Shown piece after piece: positions 34,999-43,530 of a stretch of DNA of 43,732 nt; position 1 is the first letter of the stretch, and the number at the start of each line of letters is the position of its first letter. Under the pieces are notes generated by a model. It was not told where the DNA came from. It searched no databases and was given only the letters and a program-made list of their open reading frames with translations. This DNA is from Oscillospiraceae bacterium (lineage in GTDB: Bacteria; Bacillota; Clostridia; Oscillospirales; Acutalibacteraceae), in the NCBI GenBank assembly GCA_015066345.1, contig SVOQ01000022.1, positions 1 through 43,732 on the forward strand. The letters are read 5' to 3'. Made by a program: the position numbers and the translations under genes.

Positions 34999-35841
34999 TT
35001 AACCTCTGTTTTCAGTAATCTTTTTAAATTCTTCTGCAAATTCCTGAGGTGTTAAGGGTATACCACCAATATTAACACCCGATTTTTTTAATTCTTCTGT
35101 AAGTTCAAGGGGTTTAGGAACTGTAAGACCTATTGACTTAAGAAGGTCGCTTTTTATAAAAACCTCTCGCGGAGTTCCATCCATACAAACCTGACCCTCA
35201 TTCATAACCACTACCCTGTCGGCTTTAACAGCTTCGTCCATAAAATGGGTAACGAGTATAATCGAAATACCAAGTTCATCTTTCAATTTATGAAGTGCAT
35301 CCATAACTTCACGACGTCCTACGGGGTCAAGCATCGCCGTAGGTTCATCAAGAACTATACAATTAGTTTGCATAGCAATAATACCCGCAATGGCAACACG
35401 TTGTTTCTGACCGCCTGAAAGACGATGAGGCTCGTGCCTTCTGTATTCGTACATATTTACGATTTTTAAAGCATCGTCAACTCTTTTTCTTATTTCTTCA
35501 CGGGGAATACCGAGATTTTCAGGACCAAACGCTACGTCATCCTCAACAATGGTAGCAACTATCTGGTTATCGGGGTTTTGGAAAACCATACCAACTTTAC
35601 GGCGGATATCAATTTCCGAATTCTCGTCGGATGTGTCATACCCGAAAGTGTAAACTTTACCCTCATTAGGAATAAGTAAGGCATTTATAAGTTTTGCCAT
35701 TGTAGATTTACCTGAGCCATTGTGACCGAGCACACAGGTAAACTGACCTTTATAAAAATCAAGGGAAAGATTTTTTAAAACAAAATCCTCTTCATCCGAA
35801 TACCGAAAAGAAACGTCTTTAAATTCAATAATTTTTTCCAT
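34999..35841 (-). CDS. ecfA1: energy-coupling factor transporter ATPase EcfA1
   Basis: This is the second ECF ATPase. It is 280 residues from MEKIIEFKDVSFRY. Walker A is GHNGSGKST, the Q loop FQNPDNQ (typical of EcfA1), signature LSGGQKQRVAIAG, Walker B CIVLDEPTAMLD, and the switch His is in VTHFMDE. The start at 35841 overlaps the methyltransferase stop by one position and follows only a weak AAGTG, so coupling is likely. An extended frame to 35883 is inside the preceding gene. Confidence 0.94.
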   Translation of the reverse strand: MEKIIEFKDVSFRYSDEEDFVLKNLSLDFYKGQFTCVLGHNGSGKSTMAKLINALLIPNEGKVYTFGYDTSDENSEIDIRRKVGMVFQNPDNQIVATIVEDDVAFGPENLGIPREEIRKRVDDALKIVNMYEYRRHEPHRLSGGQKQRVAIAGIIAMQTNCIVLDEPTAMLDPVGRREVMDALHKLKDELGISIILVTHFMDEAVKADRVVVMNEGQVCMDGTPREVFIKSDLLKSIGLTVPKPLELTEELKKSGVNIGGIPLTPQEFAEEFKKITENRG

Positions 35842-35842
35842 A

Positions 35843-36709
35843 TCACTTAGACCATACGGCAGTTGAGCCACAGGGAAGAACAAGTCCGCTCTGAGTCACG
35901 GGAAGACCTATTTCATCCGCATAAGCCTTTCCGCCAAACCTCTTAGCAACAGTAGAATTAAGAATATAACTCATTACTGCGGGTGAAACACCGGCAGTAT
36001 ATGAATTTATCAAAACTGCAAGCGAATCATCAGTAAGAAGTTCTTTACAACTATCAACAAAGCCGTATATTTCATTTTCAAGTTTCCATACTTCACCACC
36101 CGGACCTCTGCCATATGAGGGCGGGTCCATTATGATGATGTCATATTTATTGCCTCTACGGATTTCACGGGCAACAAATTTCATACAATCGTCAACAATC
36201 CATCTGACACTTCTGTCTGCAACACCAGTTGAAACTGCATTTTCCTTTGCCCATTGCACCATACCTTTTGAGGCATCAACGTGAACAACCGAAGCACCTT
36301 TTAAAAGTGCACTTACAGTTGCGGCACCTGTATAAGCGAAAAGATTAAGGACTTTAACGTCTTTTCTTCTGCTCTTTTCTATAATGTCACCTACTAAGTC
36401 CCAGTTACACGCCTGTTCGGTAAAAACACCCGTGTGTTTAAAACCCATAGGTTTCAAATTAAAGCGTAAATCCTTATACCCGATTTGCCATACTTCGGGT
36501 ATTTTTTTGTAAAATTGCCATGCACCGCCACCCTGATTAGAGCGGATATAACGTGCGTGAGCATTTTTCCAAAGTGGGTTTTCACGTTTTGTATTCCAAA
36601 GTGCCTGAGGGTCGGGTCTTATGAGGAAAATATCGCCCCATCTTTCTAACCTCTCACCGTCAGAGCAATCTATAAGTTCATAATCTTTCCATCCGTCGGA
36701 AACACGCAT
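35843..36709 (-). CDS. class I SAM-dependent methyltransferase, RlmI/RlmK-like
   Basis: This 288-residue protein is probably an rRNA methyltransferase. Motif I is VLNLFAYTGAATVSA, the acidic loop VHVDASKGMVQWAKENA, and motif IV IIMDPPSYGRG, all as in the RlmI/RlmK/DUF43-like group. It lacks an obvious PUA domain, so it is not a full RlmI. The N-terminal 90 residues form a small beta domain (DYELIDCSDGERLERWGDIF). The target base is unknown. The start overlaps the stop of glmM by one base (TAATG). Confidence 0.85.
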   Translation of the reverse strand: MRVSDGWKDYELIDCSDGERLERWGDIFLIRPDPQALWNTKRENPLWKNAHARYIRSNQGGGAWQFYKKIPEVWQIGYKDLRFNLKPMGFKHTGVFTEQACNWDLVGDIIEKSRRKDVKVLNLFAYTGAATVSALLKGASVVHVDASKGMVQWAKENAVSTGVADRSVRWIVDDCMKFVAREIRRGNKYDIIIMDPPSYGRGPGGEVWKLENEIYGFVDSCKELLTDDSLAVLINSYTAGVSPAVMSYILNSTVAKRFGGKAYADEIGLPVTQSGLVLPCGSTAVWSK

Positions 36710-38082
36710 TAAAGTAATCTCTCCTTAATAACCTGAGCAATTTCCTGAGCAAGAATATTAATCTTCTCTTCGTCCTTACCCTCGAGCATTACACGTACAA
36801 GGGGCTCAGTACCTGAAACACGAACAAGAACTCTACCTTCATTACCGAGTTCTTTTTCTGCGGCCTCAATCGCTTTTTTGATTTCTTCATCTCTCGGGAA
36901 TCTTGCTTTACCGAAATCAGAAACACGAACGTTAACAAGCACCTGAGGAAATACTTCCATTTCAGAAGCAAGCTCAGAAAGTGATTTACCCGTTTCTTTC
37001 ATTACGCAAAGAAGTTTAAGCGCGGAAAGTTCACCGTCACCCGTTGTGGCAAAATCACGGAAAATAATGTGACCTGACTGTTCACCACCGATAACAAAAT
37101 CATTCTCAAGCATATTTTCAAGAACATAGCGGTCGCCAACTTTGGTTTTTTCGCAATGAATATCATTTTCTTCGCAGAACTTGAAAAAGCCCATATTACT
37201 CATTACGGTTACAACAGCCGCATTATTTTTAAGTTTGCCTTTATTCTTCATATGCTTTGCGAAAATTGCAATAAGTTTGTCACCATCAACTACATTACCC
37301 TTTTCGTCAACTGCAAGGAATCTATCTGCGTCACCGTCAAAGGCAAGACCCACATCACAATTATTTCTGACAACGAAATCCTGTAAAACTTCAAGGTGTG
37401 TTGAACCGCAATTAGCATTAATGTTTGTACCATTGGGATGACAAGCCATAAAGAAACAATCATCACAAAGTTTCATAAAAATACGGGGTGCAGTTACGGA
37501 TGCGGCACCATTTGAACAGTCAACGGCAATTTTAAGACCACTGAAATCCGAAAATCCATACTCCGCCAATTCATCCTGTGCAACGTGTTTCAAATAAGAT
37601 GTGTAGTCAATAATGGAAGTTCTTGAACGGATAATTCTACCAACTTCACCACCGACTTTAATGGGAGGCACCTGAGTTTTATCAAGAATAATGCTTTCGA
37701 TTTCTTCTTCGAGAGCATCGGGAAGTTTATATCCGTTACCTTGGAAAATCTTAATACCGTTGTATTCACAAGGGTTATGTGATGCAGAAATCATAACAGC
37801 CGCATCATACTCATATTTCCTTACAAGGTAAGCAACTGCAGGTGTGGGAATTTCACCAAGGAGCATTACATCCGCACCAACTGAGCAAAGACCCGCAGAA
37901 ATAGCGGATTCGAGCATCTGTGATGATGCACGAGTATCCATACCGATAAGAACCTTGGGTCTTTTATTATTATGTTGTGTAAGAACCATAGCGGCGGCTC
38001 TACCAATTTGCATCGCAAGTTCACAGGTAAGCTCTGAGTTTGCTACACCTCTTGCACCGTCTGTACCAAAAAGTCTACCCAT
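36709..38082 (-). CDS. glmM: phosphoglucosamine mutase GlmM
   Basis: GlmM turns glucosamine-6-phosphate into glucosamine-1-phosphate for UDP-GlcNAc and thus peptidoglycan. The 457-residue protein has the phosphoserine loop MISASHNPCEYNG (active Ser about 101), the metal loop FDGDADRFL, the sugar-specificity loop GGEQSGHI and the phosphate-binding loop VRVSGTEPLVRV. GGAGTG precedes the ATG. In this genome it sits after ruvB, whereas many Firmicutes have it next to cdaA-ybbR. Confidence 0.96.
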   Translation of the reverse strand: MGRLFGTDGARGVANSELTCELAMQIGRAAAMVLTQHNNKRPKVLIGMDTRASSQMLESAISAGLCSVGADVMLLGEIPTPAVAYLVRKYEYDAAVMISASHNPCEYNGIKIFQGNGYKLPDALEEEIESIILDKTQVPPIKVGGEVGRIIRSRTSIIDYTSYLKHVAQDELAEYGFSDFSGLKIAVDCSNGAASVTAPRIFMKLCDDCFFMACHPNGTNINANCGSTHLEVLQDFVVRNNCDVGLAFDGDADRFLAVDEKGNVVDGDKLIAIFAKHMKNKGKLKNNAAVVTVMSNMGFFKFCEENDIHCEKTKVGDRYVLENMLENDFVIGGEQSGHIIFRDFATTGDGELSALKLLCVMKETGKSLSELASEMEVFPQVLVNVRVSDFGKARFPRDEEIKKAIEAAEKELGNEGRVLVRVSGTEPLVRVMLEGKDEEKINILAQEIAQVIKERLL

Positions 38083-38105
38083 AAATAATCACTCCAAAAT
38101 TTAAA

Positions 38106-39158
38106 TTAATAAGATTCAAAACTACCTTGGGCATTATCCTCAAAAGGCGGATTAATACCAAGATGACGATATCCTGCGGGAGTTACCTTTCTTCCCCTGG
38201 GGGTTCTTGCAATAAAACCTAATTGCATAAGATAGGGTTCATAAACATCCTCAATTGTAACGGATTCCTCACCGATAAGTGCGGCAATTGTATCAAGACC
38301 AACGGGTCCGCCGTTATAATTCTCAATCATTGCACGTAAAAGATTTCTGTCAACAAGGTCAAGACCAAGCTCATCAATCTCCATTCGACTTAATGCCTGT
38401 TGAGCACTTTCAACATCGATTACACCGCTACCCATAACCTCCGCGTAGTCACGGGTTCTCTTTAATAATCGGTTGGCAATACGCGGGGTACCTCTCGAAC
38501 GGGATGCAATTTCAAGTGCGCCGTCTTTTTCAGAATCAATTTTAAGAATATTTGCACTTCGTTGAACAATTTTTGCTAACTCTTCGGGAGAGTAAAGTTC
38601 AAGTCTTAAAATCACACCGAATCTGTCACGTAAAGGTGCAGAAAGTTGCCCTGCCCTCGTTGTAGCACCGATAAGTGTAAACTTCTTTAAATCGAGTCTT
38701 ATAGAACGTGCCGAAGGTCCTTTGCCGATAATAATATCAAGTGCAAAATCCTCCATAGCGGGATATAAAACTTCTTCAATACTTCTTGAAAGACGATGAA
38801 TTTCGTCAATAAATAAAACGTCACCGTCGTTAAGGCTTGTAAGAAGTGCTGCAAGGTCACCGGGTTTTTCGATAGCGGGACCGGAAGTAACCCTGAACTG
38901 AACACCCATTTCGTTAGCAACTATACCCGCAAGGGTTGTTTTACCGAGACCGGGAGGGCCGTATAATAAAACATGGTCGAGAGGTTCGTGCCTTTTCTTG
39001 GCGGCTTCTATATAAATCTTAAGATTTTCTTTAGCCTTTTCCTGACCGATATATTCATCAAGAGAATGGGGTCTTAAGGATGTTTCAATATCGCTATCGT
39101 CCGAAATATACTCCGGAGCAATAACTCTTTGTTCATCCGCAATAAAAAAATCGTCCAT
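38106..39158 (-). CDS. ruvB: Holliday junction branch migration helicase RuvB
   Basis: RuvB is the hexameric motor that drives branch migration with RuvA. It is 350 residues. [19 protein letters not shown] is the family start, Walker [12 protein letters not shown], Walker [11 protein letters not shown], sensor 1 LIGATTRAG, and the C-terminal winged helix includes [15 protein letters not shown]. It lies 13 bases after ruvA in the order ruvC-ruvA-ruvB. Confidence 0.97.
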   Translation of the reverse strand: MDDFFIADEQRVIAPEYISDDSDIETSLRPHSLDEYIGQEKAKENLKIYIEAAKKRHEPLDHVLLYGPPGLGKTTLAGIVANEMGVQFRVTSGPAIEKPGDLAALLTSLNDGDVLFIDEIHRLSRSIEEVLYPAMEDFALDIIIGKGPSARSIRLDLKKFTLIGATTRAGQLSAPLRDRFGVILRLELYSPEELAKIVQRSANILKIDSEKDGALEIASRSRGTPRIANRLLKRTRDYAEVMGSGVIDVESAQQALSRMEIDELGLDLVDRNLLRAMIENYNGGPVGLDTIAALIGEESVTIEDVYEPYLMQLGFIARTPRGRKVTPAGYRHLGINPPFEDNAQGSFESY

Positions 39159-39171
39159 ATATTATTATCTC

Positions 39172-39783
39172 CTAAAACCTTAAGGTCATATTCTTAAGTG
39201 CACCCTTTATAAGTTCTTCGACTGAAAGATCGGGTGAAAGTTTACTAATTGCAACAGAAGCCTCTGACTGAGAGTAACCGAGAGCCGTAAGAGCCGCAAT
39301 TGCTTCGGAAGTATTACTCATATTATTAACTGCACTCACTACCGTAGAGGTTGCCACACTCTGTTCGGAAACAAACGAAACATTTGATATCTTATCTTTA
39401 AGTTCCATAATAACTCTCTGGGCGAGTTTTGGTCCTACACCGTTAGCGGCGGTAATTGCCTTAGTATCACCTGAAGCAACCGCAATAGCAAAAGCATCGG
39501 GAGTAAGCTCAGAAAGAATTGCAAGAGCCGCCTTAGGACCGACACCCGAAACTCCAATAAGCATCTTAAAAGCATCAAGTTCCTGCTCAGTAGCAAAGCC
39601 GAATAAATCCAACGCATCTTCTCTGACATTAAGATGAGTAAAAACAGTAACATCGCCGTTACTACCGTTAAGAGCGGATAGTGTGTTGCGGGTTGCAGAG
39701 CATTTAAAACCAACACCACCACAGGATATTGCGAAGGTTTGCTCACCCATATATATCAATTTACCGGTAAGGTTATAAAACAT
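39172..39783 (-). CDS. ruvA: Holliday junction branch migration protein RuvA
   Basis: RuvA binds the four-way junction and loads RuvB. The 203-residue protein has the N-terminal OB fold (MFYNLTGKLIYMGEQTFAIS), the helix-hairpin-helix pair around LIGVSGVGPKAALAIL and ANGVGPKLAQRVIMELKDK, and a C-terminal RuvB-binding domain (TSEAIAALTALGYSQSEASV). The start overlaps the ruvC stop by 11 bases. Confidence 0.96.
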   Translation of the reverse strand: MFYNLTGKLIYMGEQTFAISCGGVGFKCSATRNTLSALNGSNGDVTVFTHLNVREDALDLFGFATEQELDAFKMLIGVSGVGPKAALAILSELTPDAFAIAVASGDTKAITAANGVGPKLAQRVIMELKDKISNVSFVSEQSVATSTVVSAVNNMSNTSEAIAALTALGYSQSEASVAISKLSPDLSVEELIKGALKNMTLRF

Positions 39784-40285
39784 TTTGTTTTCCTCCTAAA
39801 ATTCCAAGAATTGACGAACCACATGCGTGACCGTGGCAAATAGCAAGAGCAAGGGCATCCGCCGCGTCGTCGGGCTTTGGAATTTTATCAAGATGTAAAA
39901 AGGTTCGTGTCATTTCCTGAACCTGAAATTTTTCGGCTCGTCCGTAGCCGACTATACTTTGTTTCACCTGTAAGGGTGTGTATTCAAAAATGGGAATGCC
40001 GAGATTTTGTACAGCGAGAACTATAACTCCCCTTGCCTGAGCAACGTCAATTGCGGTTTTTTGGTTAGTGTTGAAATACAGTCTTTCTATACTGACCGCG
40101 TCAGGTTTAAATTTTTGAAGCAGTTCGGTAATATCGTCATAAATTTTTTTAAGACGTTCATTAAACGGCATATCTTTATCGGTAGTAACCGCACCGTAAC
40201 CCATCAGCGAAAAATTGTTGCGTTCGTAACGGACAATACCGCAACCAACAATTGCATAACCCGGGTCAATGCCGAATATTACCAT
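39773..40285 (-). CDS. ruvC: crossover junction endodeoxyribonuclease RuvC
   Basis: RuvC cuts Holliday junctions symmetrically. It is 170 residues from MVIFGIDPG. The four acidic residues are visible: D7 in GIDPGYAIVG, Glu in SIERLYF, and the C-terminal Asp pair in KPDDAADALALA. The start is the ATG at 40285, with GGTG upstream; an in-frame extension to 40354 would run through the promoter. It is the first gene of the long - strand run. Confidence 0.95.
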   Translation of the reverse strand: MVIFGIDPGYAIVGCGIVRYERNNFSLMGYGAVTTDKDMPFNERLKKIYDDITELLQKFKPDAVSIERLYFNTNQKTAIDVAQARGVIVLAVQNLGIPIFEYTPLQVKQSIVGYGRAEKFQVQEMTRTFLHLDKIPKPDDAADALALAICHGHACGSSILGILGGKQNVL

Positions 40286-40324
40286 AAAAACACCACACAA
40301 TACCGCACTATAATTTTTCAAATT

Positions 40325-40354
40325 ATTATACCATATTATAGTATAAAATATCAA
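40325..40354 (-). promoter_or_regulatory. promoter of ruvCAB and probably of the long - strand operon, TTGATA-18-TATAAT
   Basis: On the - strand TTGATA (40349-40354) and TATAAT (40325-40330) are 18 bases apart, about 40 bases before ruvC. No other clear promoter was seen down to pgsA. No SOS (LexA-type) box was recognised beside it. Confidence 0.7.
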
Positions 40355-40412
40355 CTGTTTATAACTTATTTTTTCATTCTCTTTTTAATAGGTTGTAAAG
40401 GGTAAAAATATG

Positions 40413-40441
40413 TTGATTTTAGTCGATTATACTGTTATAAT
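40413..40441 (+). promoter_or_regulatory. promoter of the SH3-domain gene, TTGATT-17-TATAAT
   Basis: TTGATT (40413-40418) and TATAAT (40436-40441) are 17 bases apart, 32 bases before the ATG. Confidence 0.7.
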
Positions 40442-40473
40442 TGAGTTGATAAAATCCGAAAGGCGGAGAAAAT

Positions 40474-41139
40474 ATGGCTAAAAAACTTGATGCCAATAAA
40501 ATTATATTAATAATTGCAGCAGGATTAATCGCAATTGCGATTCTCATCACCTGTGTTGCTTCAATTTACGAACATTCTCTAAAAGATAAAAATGACGAAA
40601 CAAAACCCGATGTAAGCGTTTCCGATACACTTAAGGACAATGAAAACAAGGGTGACACAACTAAACCTGCCGAAAGTAAACCCGCAACAACAAAACCCTC
40701 TGATAACGCAGGTAAAAATGGTGCAGGTAAATATAAAGTTGTAACACAGAACGACCCCTTGGGAATCCGTATTCAGGCAGCTAAGGACTCTGAGCGTGTA
40801 AGCGAAATCCCCAAAGGTAGCGAAATCGAAATTCTCACCGTATACGATAAATGGGGTTACGTAAACTACGACGGTGTCGGCGGTTGGGTTGCAATGGAAT
40901 ACGTTGAACTTATTTCTGCTACAAACGTAAATGTTAAACACGAACCCGGTAAATATACAATTGCCACTCAGGATGACCCCCTCGGTATCAGAACAAAACC
41001 CGAGCAGGATGCTGAACGTGCAGGTGAAGTACCCAAAGGTGAAACTGTTGAAATTCTCGCTGTTTATGGCGAATGGGGTTACGTTAACTATGACGGTATA
41101 AACGGTTGGCTCTCATTCCAATACCTTAAAAACGCTTAA
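40474..41139 (+). CDS. membrane-anchored protein with two bacterial SH3 domains
   Basis: The protein is 221 residues: an N-terminal membrane helix (about 9-30), a low-complexity Lys/Thr/Pro-rich linker with repeated TKP and SKP, then two bacterial SH3 repeats (about 85-145 and 158-218). The repeats are close copies: both have DPLGIR, an EIPKG or EVPKG turn, and WGYVNYDG followed by GW, typical of domains that bind cell-wall peptides or teichoic acid. No enzymatic domain is present, so it may be a wall-binding or sensing adaptor. The SD GGCGGAG precedes the ATG. Confidence 0.82.
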   Translation: MAKKLDANKIILIIAAGLIAIAILITCVASIYEHSLKDKNDETKPDVSVSDTLKDNENKGDTTKPAESKPATTKPSDNAGKNGAGKYKVVTQNDPLGIRIQAAKDSERVSEIPKGSEIEILTVYDKWGYVNYDGVGGWVAMEYVELISATNVNVKHEPGKYTIATQDDPLGIRTKPEQDAERAGEVPKGETVEILAVYGEWGYVNYDGINGWLSFQYLKNA

Positions 41140-41142
41140 TTT

Positions 41143-42033
41143 ATGTATATTTGTAACGATTGTCCGAGAAAATGTAATGTAGAAAGAAAAGCTCTTACCC
41201 ACAAAGGTAAGGGCTTTTGCCATATGGGTGAAAACCCCGTAATTGCACGTGCAGACCTGCACTTCTGGGAAGAACCGCCTATAAGCGGTACAAACGGTAG
41301 CGGAACGGTATTTTTCACCGGGTGCAATTTACAGTGTATTTTCTGTCAGAATGAAAAAATAAGTCGTGGTAAATTCGGTAAGGTAATTACTATTAGTGAG
41401 TTAAAAGAGATTTATAAAGAACTTATAGCAAAAGGTGCTCACAATATTAATCTTGTTACGGGAACTCATTTTATTGATGCGATTGTAAAGTCACTCGACG
41501 AACCGTTACCCGTGCCCGTAGTATACAACTGCGGTGGTTACGAAAGTATTGATTCATTGAAAAAGTTGCAGAGTAAAATCGACATATATCTACCCGATTT
41601 AAAATACGCCGATAATTCTCTCGCGAAAAAATATTCAAATGCACCCGATTACTTTGAAACTGCAACTAATGCTATTAAGGAGATGTACCGTCAGGTCGGC
41701 TCCCCTGTTTTTAACGAGGACGGTATTATGTTAAAGGGCGTTATTATCCGTCACCTTATTTTACCGGGTCAGCTTGAAAACACCAAAAAGGTAATTGATT
41801 GGGTAAAGAATAATTTTAAAGACGGCGAAGTTTTATTCAGTCTTATGAGTCAATTCACGCCTATCAACACCTGTAACACAGATTCACTTAACCGAAGAAT
41901 TACTCAAGAGGAGTACGACATAATAGAGCAATACCTATATAATTCGGGTATTGAGGATGGTTTTATGCAGGAATTATCTTCTGCATCGGAGGAATATGTA
42001 CCGCCCTTTGAATTAGGCGAAAATTTAGAATAA
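41143..42033 (+). CDS. radical SAM protein, PflX type
   Basis: This 296-residue Fe-S protein belongs to the PflX group (pyruvate formate-lyase activase relatives). The radical SAM cysteines are C61, C65 and C68 in FTGCNLQCIFCQN. A second N-terminal cysteine set (C4, C7, C11, C26: CNDCPRKC and GFCHMGE) may hold another cluster or zinc. The core ends in LPGQLENTK and FTPIN segments typical of the group. The target is unknown; no pyruvate formate-lyase gene is in the window. It starts three bases after the SH3 gene stop with no visible SD, so coupling to that gene is probable. Confidence 0.86.
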   Translation: MYICNDCPRKCNVERKALTHKGKGFCHMGENPVIARADLHFWEEPPISGTNGSGTVFFTGCNLQCIFCQNEKISRGKFGKVITISELKEIYKELIAKGAHNINLVTGTHFIDAIVKSLDEPLPVPVVYNCGGYESIDSLKKLQSKIDIYLPDLKYADNSLAKKYSNAPDYFETATNAIKEMYRQVGSPVFNEDGIMLKGVIIRHLILPGQLENTKKVIDWVKNNFKDGEVLFSLMSQFTPINTCNTDSLNRRITQEEYDIIEQYLYNSGIEDGFMQELSSASEEYVPPFELGENLE

Positions 42034-42040
42034 ATCTGTA

Positions 42041-42067
42041 ACAAAACGATATTGACGCCATATTATG
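42041..42067 (+). promoter_or_regulatory. possible sporulation-type promoter of the Cys-rich gene
   Basis: AC at 42041-42042, 16 bases, then CATATTATG at 42059-42067 roughly fits the sigma-K form AC-N16-CATA-N3-TA, with one mismatch in the final TA. No good vegetative -35/-10 pair is present. This is a weak match. Confidence 0.3.
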
Positions 42068-42117
42068 TATTGAAGTTTTACCGAAACTAACTTCAAATAA
42101 TTTTCAGGAGGCATAAT

Positions 42118-42960
42118 ATGGCTGACAAAAAGACATTCTCAGGAAATGACCTCAACCATATCAAAGAAGCCATCTGCGTTGACACAAACCGTGTTTACGA
42201 TTCCTGTGCCGACAAGGATTGCCTTACGGATTTAAGAGTTTACCTTACGGACTGTAATCAAAACATTCTTGAATCCGCCACATCGGTTCGTCCCAGATGC
42301 GCCGAAATACTTAACTGCGTTATTGAAGTTGAAAAAGTACCATTCAACAAAGGTTGCTACTCTGTTGACCTTACATTCTTTGTGAAAGTTACCCTTGATG
42401 CTTTTACCTGCCCCACCTCACCCCCTTGCACCATTGAAGGTCTTGTAACATTCAATAAAAAGTGCATACTCTACGGTAGCGACGGAAATGTTAAAATCTT
42501 TACATCAAACTACGTTTGCAACGGCTCTGATGAGCAAATGCCCGTTACAAACTCTAACCCCAAAGCCAAGGTGCAATGCGTTGACCCCATAGTGCTTGAC
42601 GCTAAAATCTGTAGAGTTTGCGATTGTTGCAATACCTTGGGCGATTGTTGTGACTGTGTACCCCGAAACATCTGTTGTTGTTTTGACGGTAATTTCGGAA
42701 GCTACGGTGAAAAGGCTATTAAGGTTACCTTGGGTATTTTCACCATTATTCAACTTGAACGTGACGTTCAGATGCTCATACCCGCCTATGATTTCTGCGT
42801 TCCCACTAAAGAATGTTGTTGCGATACCGAAGACCCCTGCGACACATTCAGAAGAATCAGTTTCCCCATTGATGAATTCTTCCCACCCAACAGTAACGAC
42901 GGCAATTGCGGATGCAGTTGCTCATACACACCAAATAACAACTGCGGCTGCGGTAAATAA
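42118..42960 (+). CDS. conserved cysteine-rich protein, possibly spore-associated
   Basis: The protein is 280 residues with about 32 cysteines (11%). It is unrelated to any enzyme I know, but the start MADKKTFSGNDLNHIKEAIC seems to recur in Clostridia (from memory, unchecked). The N-terminal two thirds look like a beta-rich domain with spaced cysteines. The last 120 residues are packed with clusters: CRVCDCC, GDCCDC, ICCC, ECCC, GCSCS, CGCGK. Such clusters are seen in disulfide-linked coats and metal-binding proteins. There is no signal peptide. The SD AGGAGG is excellent. The gene has a possible sigma-K-like promoter and its own terminator. Confidence 0.75.
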   Translation: MADKKTFSGNDLNHIKEAICVDTNRVYDSCADKDCLTDLRVYLTDCNQNILESATSVRPRCAEILNCVIEVEKVPFNKGCYSVDLTFFVKVTLDAFTCPTSPPCTIEGLVTFNKKCILYGSDGNVKIFTSNYVCNGSDEQMPVTNSNPKAKVQCVDPIVLDAKICRVCDCCNTLGDCCDCVPRNICCCFDGNFGSYGEKAIKVTLGIFTIIQLERDVQMLIPAYDFCVPTKECCCDTEDPCDTFRRISFPIDEFFPPNSNDGNCGCSCSYTPNNNCGCGK

Positions 42961-42963
42961 AAT

Positions 42964-43005
42964 TTACGGAGATATAGGTTTCCCTATATCTCCGTGTTTG
43001 TTAAT
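42964..43005 (+). terminator. terminator of the Cys-rich gene
   Basis: A perfect 13-bp stem, ACGGAGATATAGG (42966-42978) with 42983-42995, has a four-base loop. The T-run is interrupted (GTTTGTT). Confidence 0.75.
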
Positions 43006-43053
43006 TAGAGAATACTGTAAGTTCTGTGTCTTGTACCATTTGTCTTGTTTCAA

Positions 43054-43323
43054 TTAATTTGCAAGTAAATTAGCAACAACTCCTAAAACAAAACTAATTA
43101 TTATGAAGCAACTAAAGCATATCGCAAAGACTCTTTTTTTCTTAGTAATTCCCTTATCTCTGCTGACTAAAACTAACAACGATAATATCGGCACAAAAAA
43201 TACTATTGCTCCGGTTACATTTATTAACAGGCTATCAAAGGTTACATTCATTTTATTCAAAAAAGAGACACCTAAAAACTCGGCTACTATTATCCAAATT
43301 AACACTTTATAAATTTTTTTCAT
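43054..43323 (-). CDS. small hypothetical membrane protein
   Basis: This 89-residue protein has three predicted membrane helices (about 5-22, 33-53, 67-87) and a basic turn, RDKGITKKKR, between helices two and three. No family was recognised. The ATG follows GAGAGGA at five bases, supporting a real gene. It stands alone, converging on the Cys-rich gene. Confidence 0.6.
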   Translation of the reverse strand: MKKIYKVLIWIIVAEFLGVSFLNKMNVTFDSLLINVTGAIVFFVPILSLLVLVSRDKGITKKKRVFAICFSCFIIISFVLGVVANLLAN

Positions 43324-43343
43324 TTTATTCCTCTCAATACATA

Positions 43344-43381
43344 GGACAGGGGTTACGACTCAATCATAGAACCGTCCCCTG
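43344..43381. repeat. inverted repeat with CAGGGG/CCCCTG arms
   Basis: CAGGGG (43347-43352) pairs with CCCCTG (43376-43381) around a 23-base loop. GGAC and ACCGTCC elements of the same kind recur at 43510-43526. Both look like parts of a small mobile or REP-like repeat family. It occupies the 43324-43530 gap together with the next hairpin. Confidence 0.5.
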
Positions 43382-43437
43382 ATTGGTCACGCTTTCTTAC
43401 TTATAAAAGGGTCTGTAAAAAAACATCCTTGAAAAAG

Positions 43438-43486
43438 TAAAGACTATAAACTTACCGAAAGAGGTAGGCTTGTAGTCTTTTTTGTG
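43438..43486. terminator. strong terminator-like hairpin
   Basis: AAAGACTA (43439-43446) pairs with TAGTCTTT (43473-43480), and the stem continues to about 18 bp with one mismatch and two G-U pairs to a GAAAGA loop. T6 follows on the + strand and a shorter T-run on the - strand. It probably ends the - strand gene at 43531-43731. Confidence 0.7.
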
Positions 43487-43509
43487 GTAAAATTTAATTG
43501 ATGAGGGAA

Positions 43510-43526
43510 GGACAGGGAAACCGTCC
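43510..43526. repeat. short inverted repeat GGACAGG/CCGTCC
   Basis: GGAC (43510-43513) pairs with GTCC (43523-43526), with an inner GG/CC pair and a four-base GAAA loop. It shares sequence with the repeat at 43344-43381. Confidence 0.4.
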
Positions 43527-43530
43527 TCAG

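Noticed and set aside
33319-35841. A dedicated vitamin transporter with its own S component
   Set aside because: No S-component gene is next to the ECF genes; the module is of the shared type.
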